A stretch of 64,000 nucleotides of DNA. Source: Xiphophorus maculatus (taxonomy: Eukaryota > Chordata > Actinopteri > Cyprinodontiformes > Poeciliidae). Of this stretch, positions 1 through 11,400 are shown in pieces (position 1 is the first letter of the stretch; each line of letters opens with the position of its first letter). The stretch covers positions 30,607,084-30,671,083 of the forward strand of contig NC_036462.1 in NCBI RefSeq assembly GCF_002775205.1, written 5' to 3'. The notes beneath the pieces were generated by a model, which saw only the letters and a program-made list of their open reading frames with translations, had not been told where the DNA came from and did no database searches. A program made the translations under genes and the position numbers.

Positions 1-1108
<1,108 letters not shown>

Positions 1109-2148
1109 TCATATCAACAGGACAATAGACAGGGGATGCAAATATTGGCTGGCTCAGAAATTAAAATGCATCCCCCCTACATTAATAGACTAGACAGTAA
1201 AGGATGATATAAAATGTTCTATATAACGGGCTTCTGTTTTGTAATGCTTTAAGCTATTATGGTGTTAAAAAGAAAATCGGGGGAATTTCAAACCATCTGC
1301 GGAGAACATTTTCATCAGACACTGAAAAACCTTCGACTCATACAGTCTGTCTCAATAAAGGTGTAAAAACCGTATTTATTTCAAATAATCTGCGAAATAA
1401 AACCCACCGAAGTTTCGTCTTCGGTCATATTTCAGAAATAATAACGCCTCGAATCAGAAACGAGGTAAAACAAGAAACTTTTTTTCTTCGCCGTTAGGCA
1501 CTTTTAACAGCAAACCAAACGCGACGTTTCGGTGAGGATCAACCTTCTTCAGGCCGTTTGCTGTTCCAACTGAGGAACTCAGTGCAACAACAACTATTTA
1601 TAAACAAAAACTCCAAACTTCGAATTTACAAAGTATTTACAGTCAGCCGGGCTCTGATTGGCCCTTAGGATTCATATTGTAACGTCATCTGTATCCATGA
1701 GGGAGGATGAGGATGATGATGTCATCATTCTGGGGAGGACAGAGCTGCAGACACACACTCTTCTGTTTCTGAATCTGTTGTGGGTAAAATGTGTTTTTCC
1801 TCTAAACCCTCCACTAGAAACAAAAATATAAGATCCTTATTTCAGAAGAACATTGCTACTACACCTTATGTGACCCACTACTGGAGACAGTTTTGTTTCT
1901 GATATCAAATGGTCAACGGTTTGGACTCTGCCCTCCAAATACATCATTAGGAACAAACCTTGTGATGTGTGCTTCAAACTTCTCCACTGGTGCTACCCTG
2001 CAAAACAAAACCTGCCCCAGGATATAGACCGTAGCTGCTCTTTCTGTAATTTGGACAATGAGACAATAGTCCACTTATTCTGGAGGTGACCCTTCGCTGT
2101 CTCATTCTGGAAAGACGTTGTTTATTATATTCAATCTCATATTCTCAA
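1109..2148 (+). mobile_element. Duplicated block R1 (copy A) ending in an L1-like LINE remnant
   Basis: This block matches 20985-22077 nearly base for base, with a 57-bp deletion near 1405. From about 1860 it encodes, across a frame change, residues such as WSTVWTLPSKYIIRNK and CSFCNLDNETIVHLFWR. These are characteristic of the C-terminal part of ORF2 in fish L1/Tx1-type LINEs. The LINE stops abruptly at 2148, where copy A is joined to sequence equivalent to 25682 of copy B. I see no other gene in the first 700 bases, only non-coding duplicated sequence. Confidence 0.6.
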
Positions 2149-2990
2149 GCACAAGATCTTGTATTCTTCATTGATGACCCTTCCTTCCACTGCATCATCG
2201 TGCACCTCCTTTTCAGCCATGTCCCAAACCTCACAATGACACAATGGACAAAAACAAAGGAAGTCGCAAACTGCTACTTCTTAGCAGATCCGTGGCTAGT
2301 TGTCAGAGCTGAGCGTCATCACTCACTCTAAATTTTGCTCACTCTAAATTGCGTGTCAATCATATGAAAACCTTAAAAGTCATAAATAGGCCACCCATTC
2401 CCTTCGTAGCTATGTGCTTTTAAAATGTAAGGTGATTGCGCCCTCTACTGGTGATTACGGAGCACTGGGATCAGTCAGACTGTTGGTATTGGAATAATAG
2501 AAGCAGCTGGGCTGCAGTACACTGCCGGTATCTCTGGCCCTCTCTGTTACTCATTGCTTCTTCAGTTGAATTGAATTGAATTCAAAAATACTTTGTTGAT
2601 CCCAAAGTAGAGGAATAAAGCATTCTATCCCTGAAATTGTGATTCCTTAAAACCTGATGCTTCCAGTGTTCAGGTTCATTTTCTGTCTGAACACATAGGA
2701 AATCTTAAAAACTAAGTTTCTAGTTGTTTCCATCATTTATGTGTCTGTTAGGAGTGTTGAAATGGAGTTACAACAATGTGGGAAAAATAAACGTTTTCTC
2801 ACCGAGAGAAGCTTAAAATGGCCATTTCTTAAAATCTGATGCCTGTTTTGAATGTTCAGATTGATTTAGTGTCTGAGCACACCACGAAGCTTAAAATGGA
2901 AGTTTCTAGTTATTTTTGAACAGACACATGTTTGTATGGGGTTAGTGCCAGTGGACGCCTTATTTCCATTTCCATCTGCCTCCTACAAAT
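2149..2990. other. Duplicated non-coding spacer
   Basis: Non-coding sequence shared with 25682-26523. Two diverged direct copies of a ~180-bp segment lie at about 2643 and 2825 (shared words include CTTAAAA, TGATGC and GTTTCTAGTT). A GAATTGAATTGAATTC stretch followed by ACTTTGTTGATCCCAAAG at 2570-2610 resembles the 3' tails of fish non-LTR retroelements. No coding capacity is recognised; an 81-codon frame across the 2148 junction looks accidental. Confidence 0.5.
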
Positions 2991-3815
2991 GAATTTGGAG
3001 TTGCTCTTTATTTCCCAAAGTTATGGGGGGAGGAAAGGAGAGAATCGATATTTCAGCTGCCAGAAATAATCCGTTCCCCCTCCCTAACATGGGAACAAAT
3101 TAATTTTCCAGAAAATCTTTAACGGTGCTTATTCCTCTCTTCATCAACAACGAATCCTGTGAATTTGGTGACATTTTATCATTATTTGCCAAAGTTATGA
3201 GGGGGGAATTGTATATTTTAGCCATCTGAAATAATCCGTTTCCCCTCTATAACATGGGAACAAATGTTAAACAAGTCTTTAACTCTGTTTATTCCTCTCT
3301 TCATCAACAATAAATTATGTAAGTTTGAAAACATTTGCTCATTATTTGCCAAAGTTAAAAGGGGGAACCACATATTTTAGCTGCCTGAAATAACCTGTTC
3401 CCCAGACATAACATGGGAGATAATTGTTTTTCTCACAATCTCCTTTAACTGTTCTTAGTCTCCTCTTCATCAGTAACAAATCCTGTGAATTTGGTAATAT
3501 ATACCCTTTATTTACCAAACTTACTTGGGGGGGAACCATATATTTTAGCCACTTGAAAAAATTTGTTCCCCCTCCATGACATGGGACCTTATTATTTTTT
3601 CACAAACTCTTTAACTATGTCGATTCCTCTCTTCATCAACAACAAATCCTGTGGATTTGGTGACATTTGATTATTATTTTCCAAAGTTAAAGGAGGAGAA
3701 CCAAATACTTTAGCCACCTGATATAATCCGTTCCCACTCTATAACATGGGAATAAATTAATTTACCAGCAACTCTTTAACTGTTGCTTTGGAAACATTTG
3801 CTCTTCATTTCACAA
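2991..3815. repeat. ~163-bp tandem satellite, copy A (about five units)
   Basis: Diverged tandem units recur about every 160-167 bases. The marker words are ACATGGGA (near 3090, 3252, 3410, 3578, 3744), TCTTCATCAACAA and GCCAAAGTTA. Each unit carries a G-run and a C-run flanked by AT-rich sequence. The same array in copy B (26524-27495) has one extra unit. The array lies directly upstream of the wars1 fragment and forms most of an inverted-repeat arm (see 26524-27641). Confidence 0.8.
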
Positions 3816-4067
3816 AGGTAAGGGGCTTTGGGGTTTAAACTATCTTTCCATAGCTACCTTATATTAAAGTCCTGTAAGGATAAATACCAAACATAGTTTT
3901 CAAAATGTCACTTATTAACCATTATACAACATACATAAACCAACACACCACAGCAAACTCAGGAACCTAAGGCAAACATGCAAAGTACTGATTTTACTGG
4001 TTTTATTTTTTGCTTAATTGATGATATTGTTTGTTTTTTTGCCCCTGTTTTATTTATTTTTCTGCAG

Positions 4068-4479
4068 GCTGAGGTTGATGCTGCTGTCCAGCTGCTACTG
4101 AAGCTGAAAATGGGCTACAAACAGATGACTGGTCAGGACTACAAAGCAGGACGTCAGTGAACGATGCTGCGCCGAACAACAGAACGGCAGCAGATTTGGC
4201 CGGTGAGGACGACACGGTGGATCCATGGACCGTTTCAACCACCAACGCCAAGGGAGCCGATTATGACAAATTAATAGGTGAGAGTCCAGTTAGCTTTAAG
4301 TCTGAGGGGAGGGATAATCCACCGTGGCGGATTGATAAACAATGCTTTCTCTTATTTCATTTTATTTTGTATTTTTAGTGAGGTTTGGGAGCAGTAAAAT
4401 CGACCAGGAGCTGGTGGATAAAGAAGGTTTGTGGACAGAAGCCCCATCGCTTCCTACGAAGAGGAGTTTTCTTCTCACA
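4068..4479 (+). pseudogene. wars1: Tryptophanyl-tRNA synthetase (wars1) fragment, copy A
   Basis: Two exon remnants match cytosolic tryptophanyl-tRNA synthetase. The first (4068-4277) encodes the end of the WHEP domain (EVDAAVQLLLKLKMGYKQMT) and then DDTVDPWTVSTTNAKGADYDKLI-type residues. The second (4379-4479) gives VRFGSSKIDQELVDK and, in another frame, KPHRFLRRGVFFSH, the start of the catalytic core. Two frame shifts, one in each exon, break the reading frame, and the rest of the catalytic domain is absent. Splice borders are kept, so the fragment came from genomic DNA, not from an mRNA copy. Copy B has the same lesions. Confidence 0.85.
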
Positions 4480-5928
4480 CACATGTTTGTTCTTCCAATT
4501 AATAACTGACAGATTAATCATATTAATGCAAAACTTTTCACATTATAACTATGAACTTCAGTATGCTCTATTTTAGTGCATAATTTAGCATAATGTTTTA
4601 CATCTTTTGGAAATAAAAATGATTTCCGATTGTTTTCAGCTCCCTCACTGCAAAAACACTAAACCTCACCAAGTAGTTTTGGTCCAGTTTATTGTGCAAA
4701 CATCTTAGTACACTTAGGATAAGATACAACTAACTTATGAGTAACTTTTCAGGAAGATATAGGAGCTTGTTTTACGTCAGTGATTCCTTAATATTGATGG
4801 AAAAAAATACTAGATTATTTCACTTATAACTGGGGAAGAATGTTTTGTTTTAAGTATCATATTCTGTGAATGGAACTAATAATTCTTCAGCAATTTTAAG
4901 GAATTATTTACTTAAACAAGCTTCTATATCTGCTGAAAAGTTTAGTCAGTTTTGTCTTATTTTAAGTGTACTAAAATATTTTCACTAGAAACTGGACAAA
5001 AGAAAAAAAAAACTTGGTAAAGTGTTGTCTTCAAAATTCAACTTTACTGATCCCAAAGGGAAATTAAATGTTGTTGTGAGTCATATAGATTTGGTTAATG
5101 ATAACATTACCCAAACCACGAATTTCAGTAATTACATTCAAACTAATCAAACTCAATTTCTCAGAAAATAATCCTAAATAATAACTAATTAAAATGGATT
5201 TTAAACACAGAAATAGTCTAATTATGGTAAGGCTGAACAATATTACAATATCATGAAATAAGTGTCTTATATCTGTATCAATAATGTTTTTGTTAGTTTT
5301 TCTGTTTTCAATATTTGGAATACATTCTTGTTTAATCCATAGTTTTCACATCACAATGCTTTTTAATTTCTTTTTTTTATTCTAAGCAATTATGAGGAAT
5401 GGAGGTGAAACCAGAAACTGCTGCTGCGCAAGTGACTCAACAGGCTGTTGCTAGGTAACCAAAGAGCGAGAACATTATTTGATTCCACCAACCTTGCTTA
5501 GCTAGAGAGAGGTTGAGTTGGCGTCAGCTGGGTCAACAGGCCCGTTTCCCCTTTTTCTGTTTTCGGACACAATGTTTCCTTTTGACCTGTGGTCCTCGCA
5601 CCCTGCTGTGCCAGTCCATTGTCTCCCAAGTGTGGATTTCAGCCTTGGTGACATATTACCAGCCGAACTGTCTCCAATAGCCATCAGCTAAGCCGAGCAA
5701 CGTTCAGCCGTAAAGTTTGTTTTTATTCAAACTTCAGCAGTTTTCTAGTTGTTCTGCTTGAGGCAGTGACATCAACGTGTGACATCACGCAAATTGATGT
5801 AACAAAGAGCGATGCACACTTTGTGGAGCTAGAGGGCATCACAGAGCTGCACGCTTGAATTCTACGGTCATAACCATTGAAGAAGAGAGACAGAGAGCAC
5901 GTAGTAGTATCCTAACAAGAGATTGAAA
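4480..5928. other. Duplicated spacer and 5' flank of the coiled-coil gene (copy A)
   Basis: AT-rich sequence shared with 28178-29627. At 5040-5070 a TTTACTGATCCCAAAGGGAAATT motif resembles fish retroelement tails. Sequence from about 5400 is richer in GC and probably contains the promoter and 5' leader of the downstream gene. Several TGACATCA-like sites lie about 125-165 bases before its ATG. No other gene is visible. Confidence 0.45.
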
Positions 5929-7059
5929 ATGAAAGCTTTTCGAGATAAAGAGGCAAATTCTAACACACAAGTCAAGAAAATCATTGAGAAGTTTTTGGAT
6001 TTGTCCAGAGAAACGGGATCAACAATGAGTCGCAGCAGTAAGACATCATCTTGTGATTCTGGAAAGGAAAAAGTACAACAGACATTAGCTGAAGAGACAC
6101 AGAAGCCCCATGGAATATTGAACGAAGTTGGCATGATGTCCATTGTAAAACAGTCTCTGATTGAAAGAAATGAGGAGCTGAAGATGCAAGTTCTGAACAT
6201 AGAACAAGCTGCATTTGGAAAAGACAAGCATCAAGACAAAGACGAGGAATTAAACAAACTGTTGCACGTAAACAAAACGTTAAAGGAGAACAACACCACC
6301 CTGGAGCAGAATACCACTGCCTTGGAGAACAAAAGCACCTCCCTGAAGCAGAGAATCAATGCCCTGGAGAAGGAAAAAAACACCCTGGAGCAGGAAAAAA
6401 CTGCCCTAGGGCAGAAAAGCACCGCTCTTCAGCAGAGAAACAATGTCCTGGAGAAAGAAAAAAATACGCTGGAGCAGGAAAAAACTGCCCTAGGGCAGAA
6501 AAGCACCGCTCTGGAACAGAGAATTAACACCCTGGAGAAAGAAAAAAGTACCCTGGAGAAGGAAAAAACTGCTCTAGGGAATAAAAACACGACTCTGGAA
6601 CATATAAACCATGCCCTGGAAAGGGAAAGAAATACCCTGGAGATGGAAAACACCATTTTCGATGAGATAAACACCGTCTTGGAGCAGAAAAGAGCCTCCT
6701 TGGAGGAGAAAAGCAACTTCTTGGAACAGATAAACACTGCCCTGACGCTGAGAAGCACCTCTCTGGAGCAGAAATGTTCTATCTTGGAGAATATCAACAC
6801 CACCTTGGAGCAGGAAAACGAGATCCTGGAGCAGAAAAATACTGACTTGAAGAATATGAACACCGACCTGCAGCTTAAACTGGAGCAGCTGAACCAGCAG
6901 CCACCTGAACAGAAAATCAGCGAAAACATCAAATCAGTTTCAGATCAGCTACAGAAGCAGCCTATATTCAGACGTGTCATCACTGGCGTTTCCAATACCT
7001 TCCTGAAAATGTACCAAACAGGTACTATCAGGTACTGGGTTGACACTTGGTACTGCTAA
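5929..7059 (+). CDS. Intronless heptad-repeat coiled-coil protein, copy A
   Basis: Single-exon open frame of 376 codons from ATG 5929, with an A at -3 and an in-frame stop upstream. Residues 1-110 are a mixed, charged head rich in Ser, Lys and Glu. Residues from about 115 to 325 are a nearly unbroken run of heptads with Leu every seventh residue (pattern T-A-L-E-Q-x-x, as in KSTALEQRINTLEKEK), predicting a long, regular coiled coil. The tail ends FRRVITGVSNTFLKMYQ and is aromatic. There is no signal peptide or membrane segment. The stop codon runs into an AATAAA poly(A) signal (7059-7064). The family is not recognised; generic coiled-coil similarity to golgins or interaptin would be expected and uninformative. 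Copy B encodes the same protein with six substitutions and five fewer residues. Confidence 0.7.
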   Translation: MKAFRDKEANSNTQVKKIIEKFLDLSRETGSTMSRSSKTSSCDSGKEKVQQTLAEETQKPHGILNEVGMMSIVKQSLIERNEELKMQVLNIEQAAFGKDKHQDKDEELNKLLHVNKTLKENNTTLEQNTTALENKSTSLKQRINALEKEKNTLEQEKTALGQKSTALQQRNNVLEKEKNTLEQEKTALGQKSTALEQRINTLEKEKSTLEKEKTALGNKNTTLEHINHALERERNTLEMENTIFDEINTVLEQKRASLEEKSNFLEQINTALTLRSTSLEQKCSILENINTTLEQENEILEQKNTDLKNMNTDLQLKLEQLNQQPPEQKISENIKSVSDQLQKQPIFRRVITGVSNTFLKMYQTGTIRYWVDTWYC

Positions 7060-7400
7060 ATAAAGAAGTGTGATGAGGGCTCCAAGCTTCATGCTTGAGT
7101 ATCTGTGGCAGAAAGACTAGAGGACAACAGAACTACCGTGTCAGGGGAGCTTGACACTTGGGGACTTATGGCGGAAAAGCTTAACGCTTGAAAGATGTTG
7201 ACAGGAGAGCTTGAGGCCCGCAGGACTGCGGTGCCATGGGAACTTGAGGCCATCGAACACAGGTCTCCTTCGTCACCAGACAATTCCTTTGTCGCCAGGT
7301 CATCAGACCCTTATTTATCTTATGAACTCTAGTTTTGCTTTTATTTTAGTTAGGCGTCAGATGAGGAGCTTGGTCTGCTGACCCCAAGCTCCTCCCGGCC
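7060..7400. other. 3' flank of coiled-coil gene, copy A
   Basis: Non-coding sequence shared with 30744-31084. It contains repeated AAGCTT-centred words (CCAAGCTTCATGCTTGAG, AAAGCTTAACGCTTGAAAG, GGAGCTTGA) spaced by tens of bases, an irregular tandem structure. It leads directly into the 42-bp minisatellite. Confidence 0.45.
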
Positions 7401-7531
7401 TGCCTCCAGGGCTTCGTAGCGAGTCCTGTTGGTCTCCAGGCTGACCTCCAGGGCTTCGTAGCGAGTCCTGTTGGTCTCCAGGCTGACCTCCAGGGCTTCG
7501 TAGCGAGTCCTGTTGGTCTCCAGGCTGACCT
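7401..7531. repeat. 42-bp minisatellite, copy A (cut by assembly gap)
   Basis: About three units of a 42-bp GC-rich repeat (core words CCAGGGCTTCGTAGCGAGTC and CTGTTGGTCTCCAGGCTG) are visible before the run of N begins. Copy B has about eight units at 31085-31418. The unit length is a multiple of three, so several frames stay open through it. I treat these frames as a by-product. Confidence 0.9.
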
Positions 7532-8030
7532 NNNNNNNNNNNNNNNNNNNNNNNNNNNNNNNNNNNNNNNNNNNNNNNNNNNNNNNNNNNNNNNNNNNNN
7601 NNNNNNNNNNNNNNNNNNNNNNNNNNNNNNNNNNNNNNNNNNNNNNNNNNNNNNNNNNNNNNNNNNNNNNNNNNNNNNNNNNNNNNNNNNNNNNNNNNNN
7701 NNNNNNNNNNNNNNNNNNNNNNNNNNNNNNNNNNNNNNNNNNNNNNNNNNNNNNNNNNNNNNNNNNNNNNNNNNNNNNNNNNNNNNNNNNNNNNNNNNNN
7801 NNNNNNNNNNNNNNNNNNNNNNNNNNNNNNNNNNNNNNNNNNNNNNNNNNNNNNNNNNNNNNNNNNNNNNNNNNNNNNNNNNNNNNNNNNNNNNNNNNNN
7901 NNNNNNNNNNNNNNNNNNNNNNNNNNNNNNNNNNNNNNNNNNNNNNNNNNNNNNNNNNNNNNNNNNNNNNNNNNNNNNNNNNNNNNNNNNNNNNNNNNNN
8001 NNNNNNNNNNNNNNNNNNNNNNNNNNNNNN
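7532..8030. other. Assembly gap (N)
   Basis: 499 undetermined bases. By comparison with copy B the gap falls between the minisatellite (about 31210) and position 35743, about 4.5 kb apart there, so the true missing sequence could be much longer than 499 bases and could include another C1orf50 copy. Confidence 0.95.
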
Positions 8031-8489
8031 AATTGGAAGTATTTGGTTCTGGAGGCAAATATTTAGATCCAGTACATAAACTGTGGACTACAGTGAGAAA
8101 GTGACTGTAATCCAGAAAAAAAGAAAGCCTCGACAGAGGGCTGTTTAACAGCTTTTATTTGTGTTCAAGGTTTGTTGGGAATGTTACATTCATAATGGTT
8201 CTGGTCTCATTTTAACAACAACATAATAAAAGAAGATATTTTTTTTGGAAGATCCTTATTCTTCCATCTCCAGAGTGAATTCACAGTGATTGCAGAGTTT
8301 CTCCAGACAGATCAGGATCAAAGTTCTTGTAGTTTACGCAAAGGCTCAGTTGCAAAGGAGTGAATGATTAGATACATTTACATGATTTGGTTAGCTTGTT
8401 GAGGCACAACCAGAGTAGTCAGTATCATTACGTCTGCATCCAGCCACTGAGAAGTCTTCCGGAGATGCTGCCCTCTGCTGGAAGGGAGC

Positions 8490-11400
8490 TTAATACTCGA
8501 TGGTCACTGCTTTTGTCTTCAGGTATTCATTCAGGGCCTCTTGACCTGTTGACAGAGACGCAGACAGCAACACACTCTTCAGTCATTATTTTGACTACTT
8601 CCCTTTCACACCCACTTAACCATTCCTACTCTTTCACTGCATATCAGTTCGTGTCGGCTCAAGTTTTATTACATCCGAACCCAGTTTGAGTTCTGAGTGA
8701 CGCCGTAATCCCTCACCCAGGTCTTTGCCAAATCCGGACTGCTTAAAGCCTCCAAAGGGCGTGGCCACATCTGTTTTGTTGTAGGTGTTGATGAAGACAG
8801 TGCCGGCGTTGAGCCTCTCGCTCACATACAGAGCTTTGCTGATGTCCCGGGTGAAAACTCCTGAAGCCAGTCCGTACTCCGTAGCATTGGCTCTCCTCAG
8901 GACGTCGTCCACCTCTCTGGAGGACGTTGGGAGGAAGCGCATCAAACCAAACCATTCACATGCACAACGCAGCTTTGGATTTCAGCTTACCCGGTCTTGA
9001 ACTTGGAAACGATCATGATGGGACCGAATGACTCTTCCTTAGCGATGTACATGTGGTCCTGCACATCAGTAAACACCGTGGGCTCAAAGAAAAAACCTGG
9101 AACCGCAGGAAAACAAAAGCGCAAATTTAAGAGCTGGATGAAGAGCAAACAGGACTCAGTCGCCATTCCCGCTCCTCCTGCTGCCTCACCGGGTCTCTGG
9201 ACCTGCTTTCCTCCGTAGACGAGGGTGGCTCCCTCCTTTATTCCCATCTGACAGAACTCCAAGAGTTTGTCCAGGTGGGCTTTGTGATTCTGAGGGCCGT
9301 GGTCTGTGGAGCGGTCAACGGATCGCCAATCTTCATCTTCTTAACCTCCTCTACCTGGAAAAAAAGATAAACAGGATCGTCTTTCAAAGCTCAAATCAGG
9401 ACTGTTCAAATGTAGCAAAGGCTCAGTAGCAAAGGAGTGAATGATTAGTAAACAAGTTTACATGACTGTGATTGTTTAGCTTGTTGAGGGCACAACCAGA
9501 GTATCAGTATTATTACTCTGGTCTCTGTGGATGTCTGCTGTGTGTCTCCATGCTGGCCAGTGATAGATAGTAAACCAGTCCGGGGTGAAACGTACCACTT
9601 TTGTCAAAACTGGTCATGGATGGTCTCCTCCACAAACAGCCGGCCAGCTGCGATGCAGTTCTCTCCTTTGTTGAAGAACACGGAGCTCATGCCCTGTAAC
9701 GCAAACAACAGCCGGGTGTTAGTGCTGCCAAACGTAAACACAAGCACCGACTGATGAACAGTCCTCCGAAGGGACCGACCAGGCGCACAGCCTTGTCCAT
9801 GTCACAGTCACCGAAGATGATGAGAGGGGATTTTCCTCCGAGCTCCAAGGAAACCTTCTTGACATTACTGACTGCACAGCTTGGGGTGAAGCAAGCGCAC
9901 ACACACGATGAGAGCAGTTATGTTTATTTCTGGGTTTTAAATTTCAGAGTGTTGTGTGAGGGCGGCTTCTCACCTCTTCATGATGTGCTTGCCGATTTCT
10001 GTAGAACCCGTGAAGCCCAGCTTTCGCACGTCAGGATGGTCAGACAAACGCGGCCCACCAGAGCGCCTAAAAGGAAGACGGAAGTTTCAGAAAGCGTCTC
10101 CGTCTTTCCTTTCGGGAATGGAACAAGTCTGAGATACGTGAGTGTACCTGAACCAGGCAGAATGTTAACCACCCCTTTGGGCAGTCCCGCTCTTGCTGCC
10201 AGTTCAGCAAACTTGAGCGCTGTAAGCGGAGTGGACCTGGAATCAAGAGGATGCGAAAGTCTGAAACACCTTCAGGGTTTCCCTCTCTCTTGGTCCGGAG
10301 TGTAAAACGTGGATCCTACCTGAGCTGGTTTGAGGACGACGGTGTTTCCTGCTGCCAGGCAGGCTGCGGTCTTCCACGCCAGCATCATCAGCGGATAGTT
10401 CCACGGAATCACAATGGCACACACTCTGACGAGAGCAAGGGGAGCTTATCTGGGCTGACTGACTGTAACCATCACACAGCACACAGACTGGAGATCTCCA
10501 GATGTACTGATGTCTCATTGAAGGCCATGTTTGCTGTGTGTCTCTCAGACTAGTTTATTTCTGCAATATTTTGACTGAATTTACTTGGTAGAAAGTGGCA
10601 TAGGTGACACTGCTTCGGTGGTGGCTATATTCCGGGTCTTACACGGTTTAATAACCAAAAACATAATCATTTTGAAAATAGTTATCTACAAACAGGTAAT
10701 ATAACAAACACATTGCCCAGAAAACAGGCAATGGCTTTCCAAAACAGCAGCAGAGGCAGCTGCCAGAAGCTGACAGTACTAAGCTGTGGCAGCTTCCGGT
10801 GCCACTGGACGAGCCATAATTAGCTGCCACTGCCACAATTTGAGCTCAGCAGTTCTACAAGAAGTTCCACTCTGAGACCTGGTTTCAAAAAGTGCTGGTG
10901 TCAGAGATTCTGGTCACCCGAAGGGTTGTAAACAAATGGCTGGACGGGAATTGATATGTTACGGTTTCACTGATGGCTGACTCCATGTAAGCAGGTCTTA
11001 TCTTTTTAAAAATGTTGATGGTATAAAGTGTATAATCGTCACAGCTGTGAACATCCAGGTACCACAGCAAGCCAGAAACAGTTCTGGGGGGTTTGAACCT
11101 CTGAACATCTTTCATGCAACTTGAATAAGTTCAGCATCTTGAAGTTATTCTTAGTGTTTATATGATTGTAAAAGTAAGTGGTAAATAAGGCATTGTGTTA
11201 AGAAATGAAAAAATATTTGAAAAAAAAAAATCCTCACCCAATTGGCTCCTTCTTGGTGAAAGTCAGATTACGATTGGGTCTGGCCTGGTTGATGGGAATG
11301 GTGCTGCCCTGGAAGAAAGTTACATTATTTTTAAAAAGGGGAAATTAGAAGTTTTAGTTACAGATGTGCAAAGATTTTTGTATCTGAAGATGGGATTTGG

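Noticed and set aside
2086-2331. 81-codon frame in copy A
   Set aside because: It spans the deletion junction at 2148 and has no counterpart in copy B.
6231-6932. Long minus-strand frames rich in Ser, Phe and Cys opposite the coiled-coil gene
   Set aside because: They are the mirror of the heptad codons (CTGGAG and similar) and have no family match; the plus-strand frame explains them.
7357-8079. Long frames running across the N gap on both strands
   Set aside because: They are open only because undetermined bases contain no stops.
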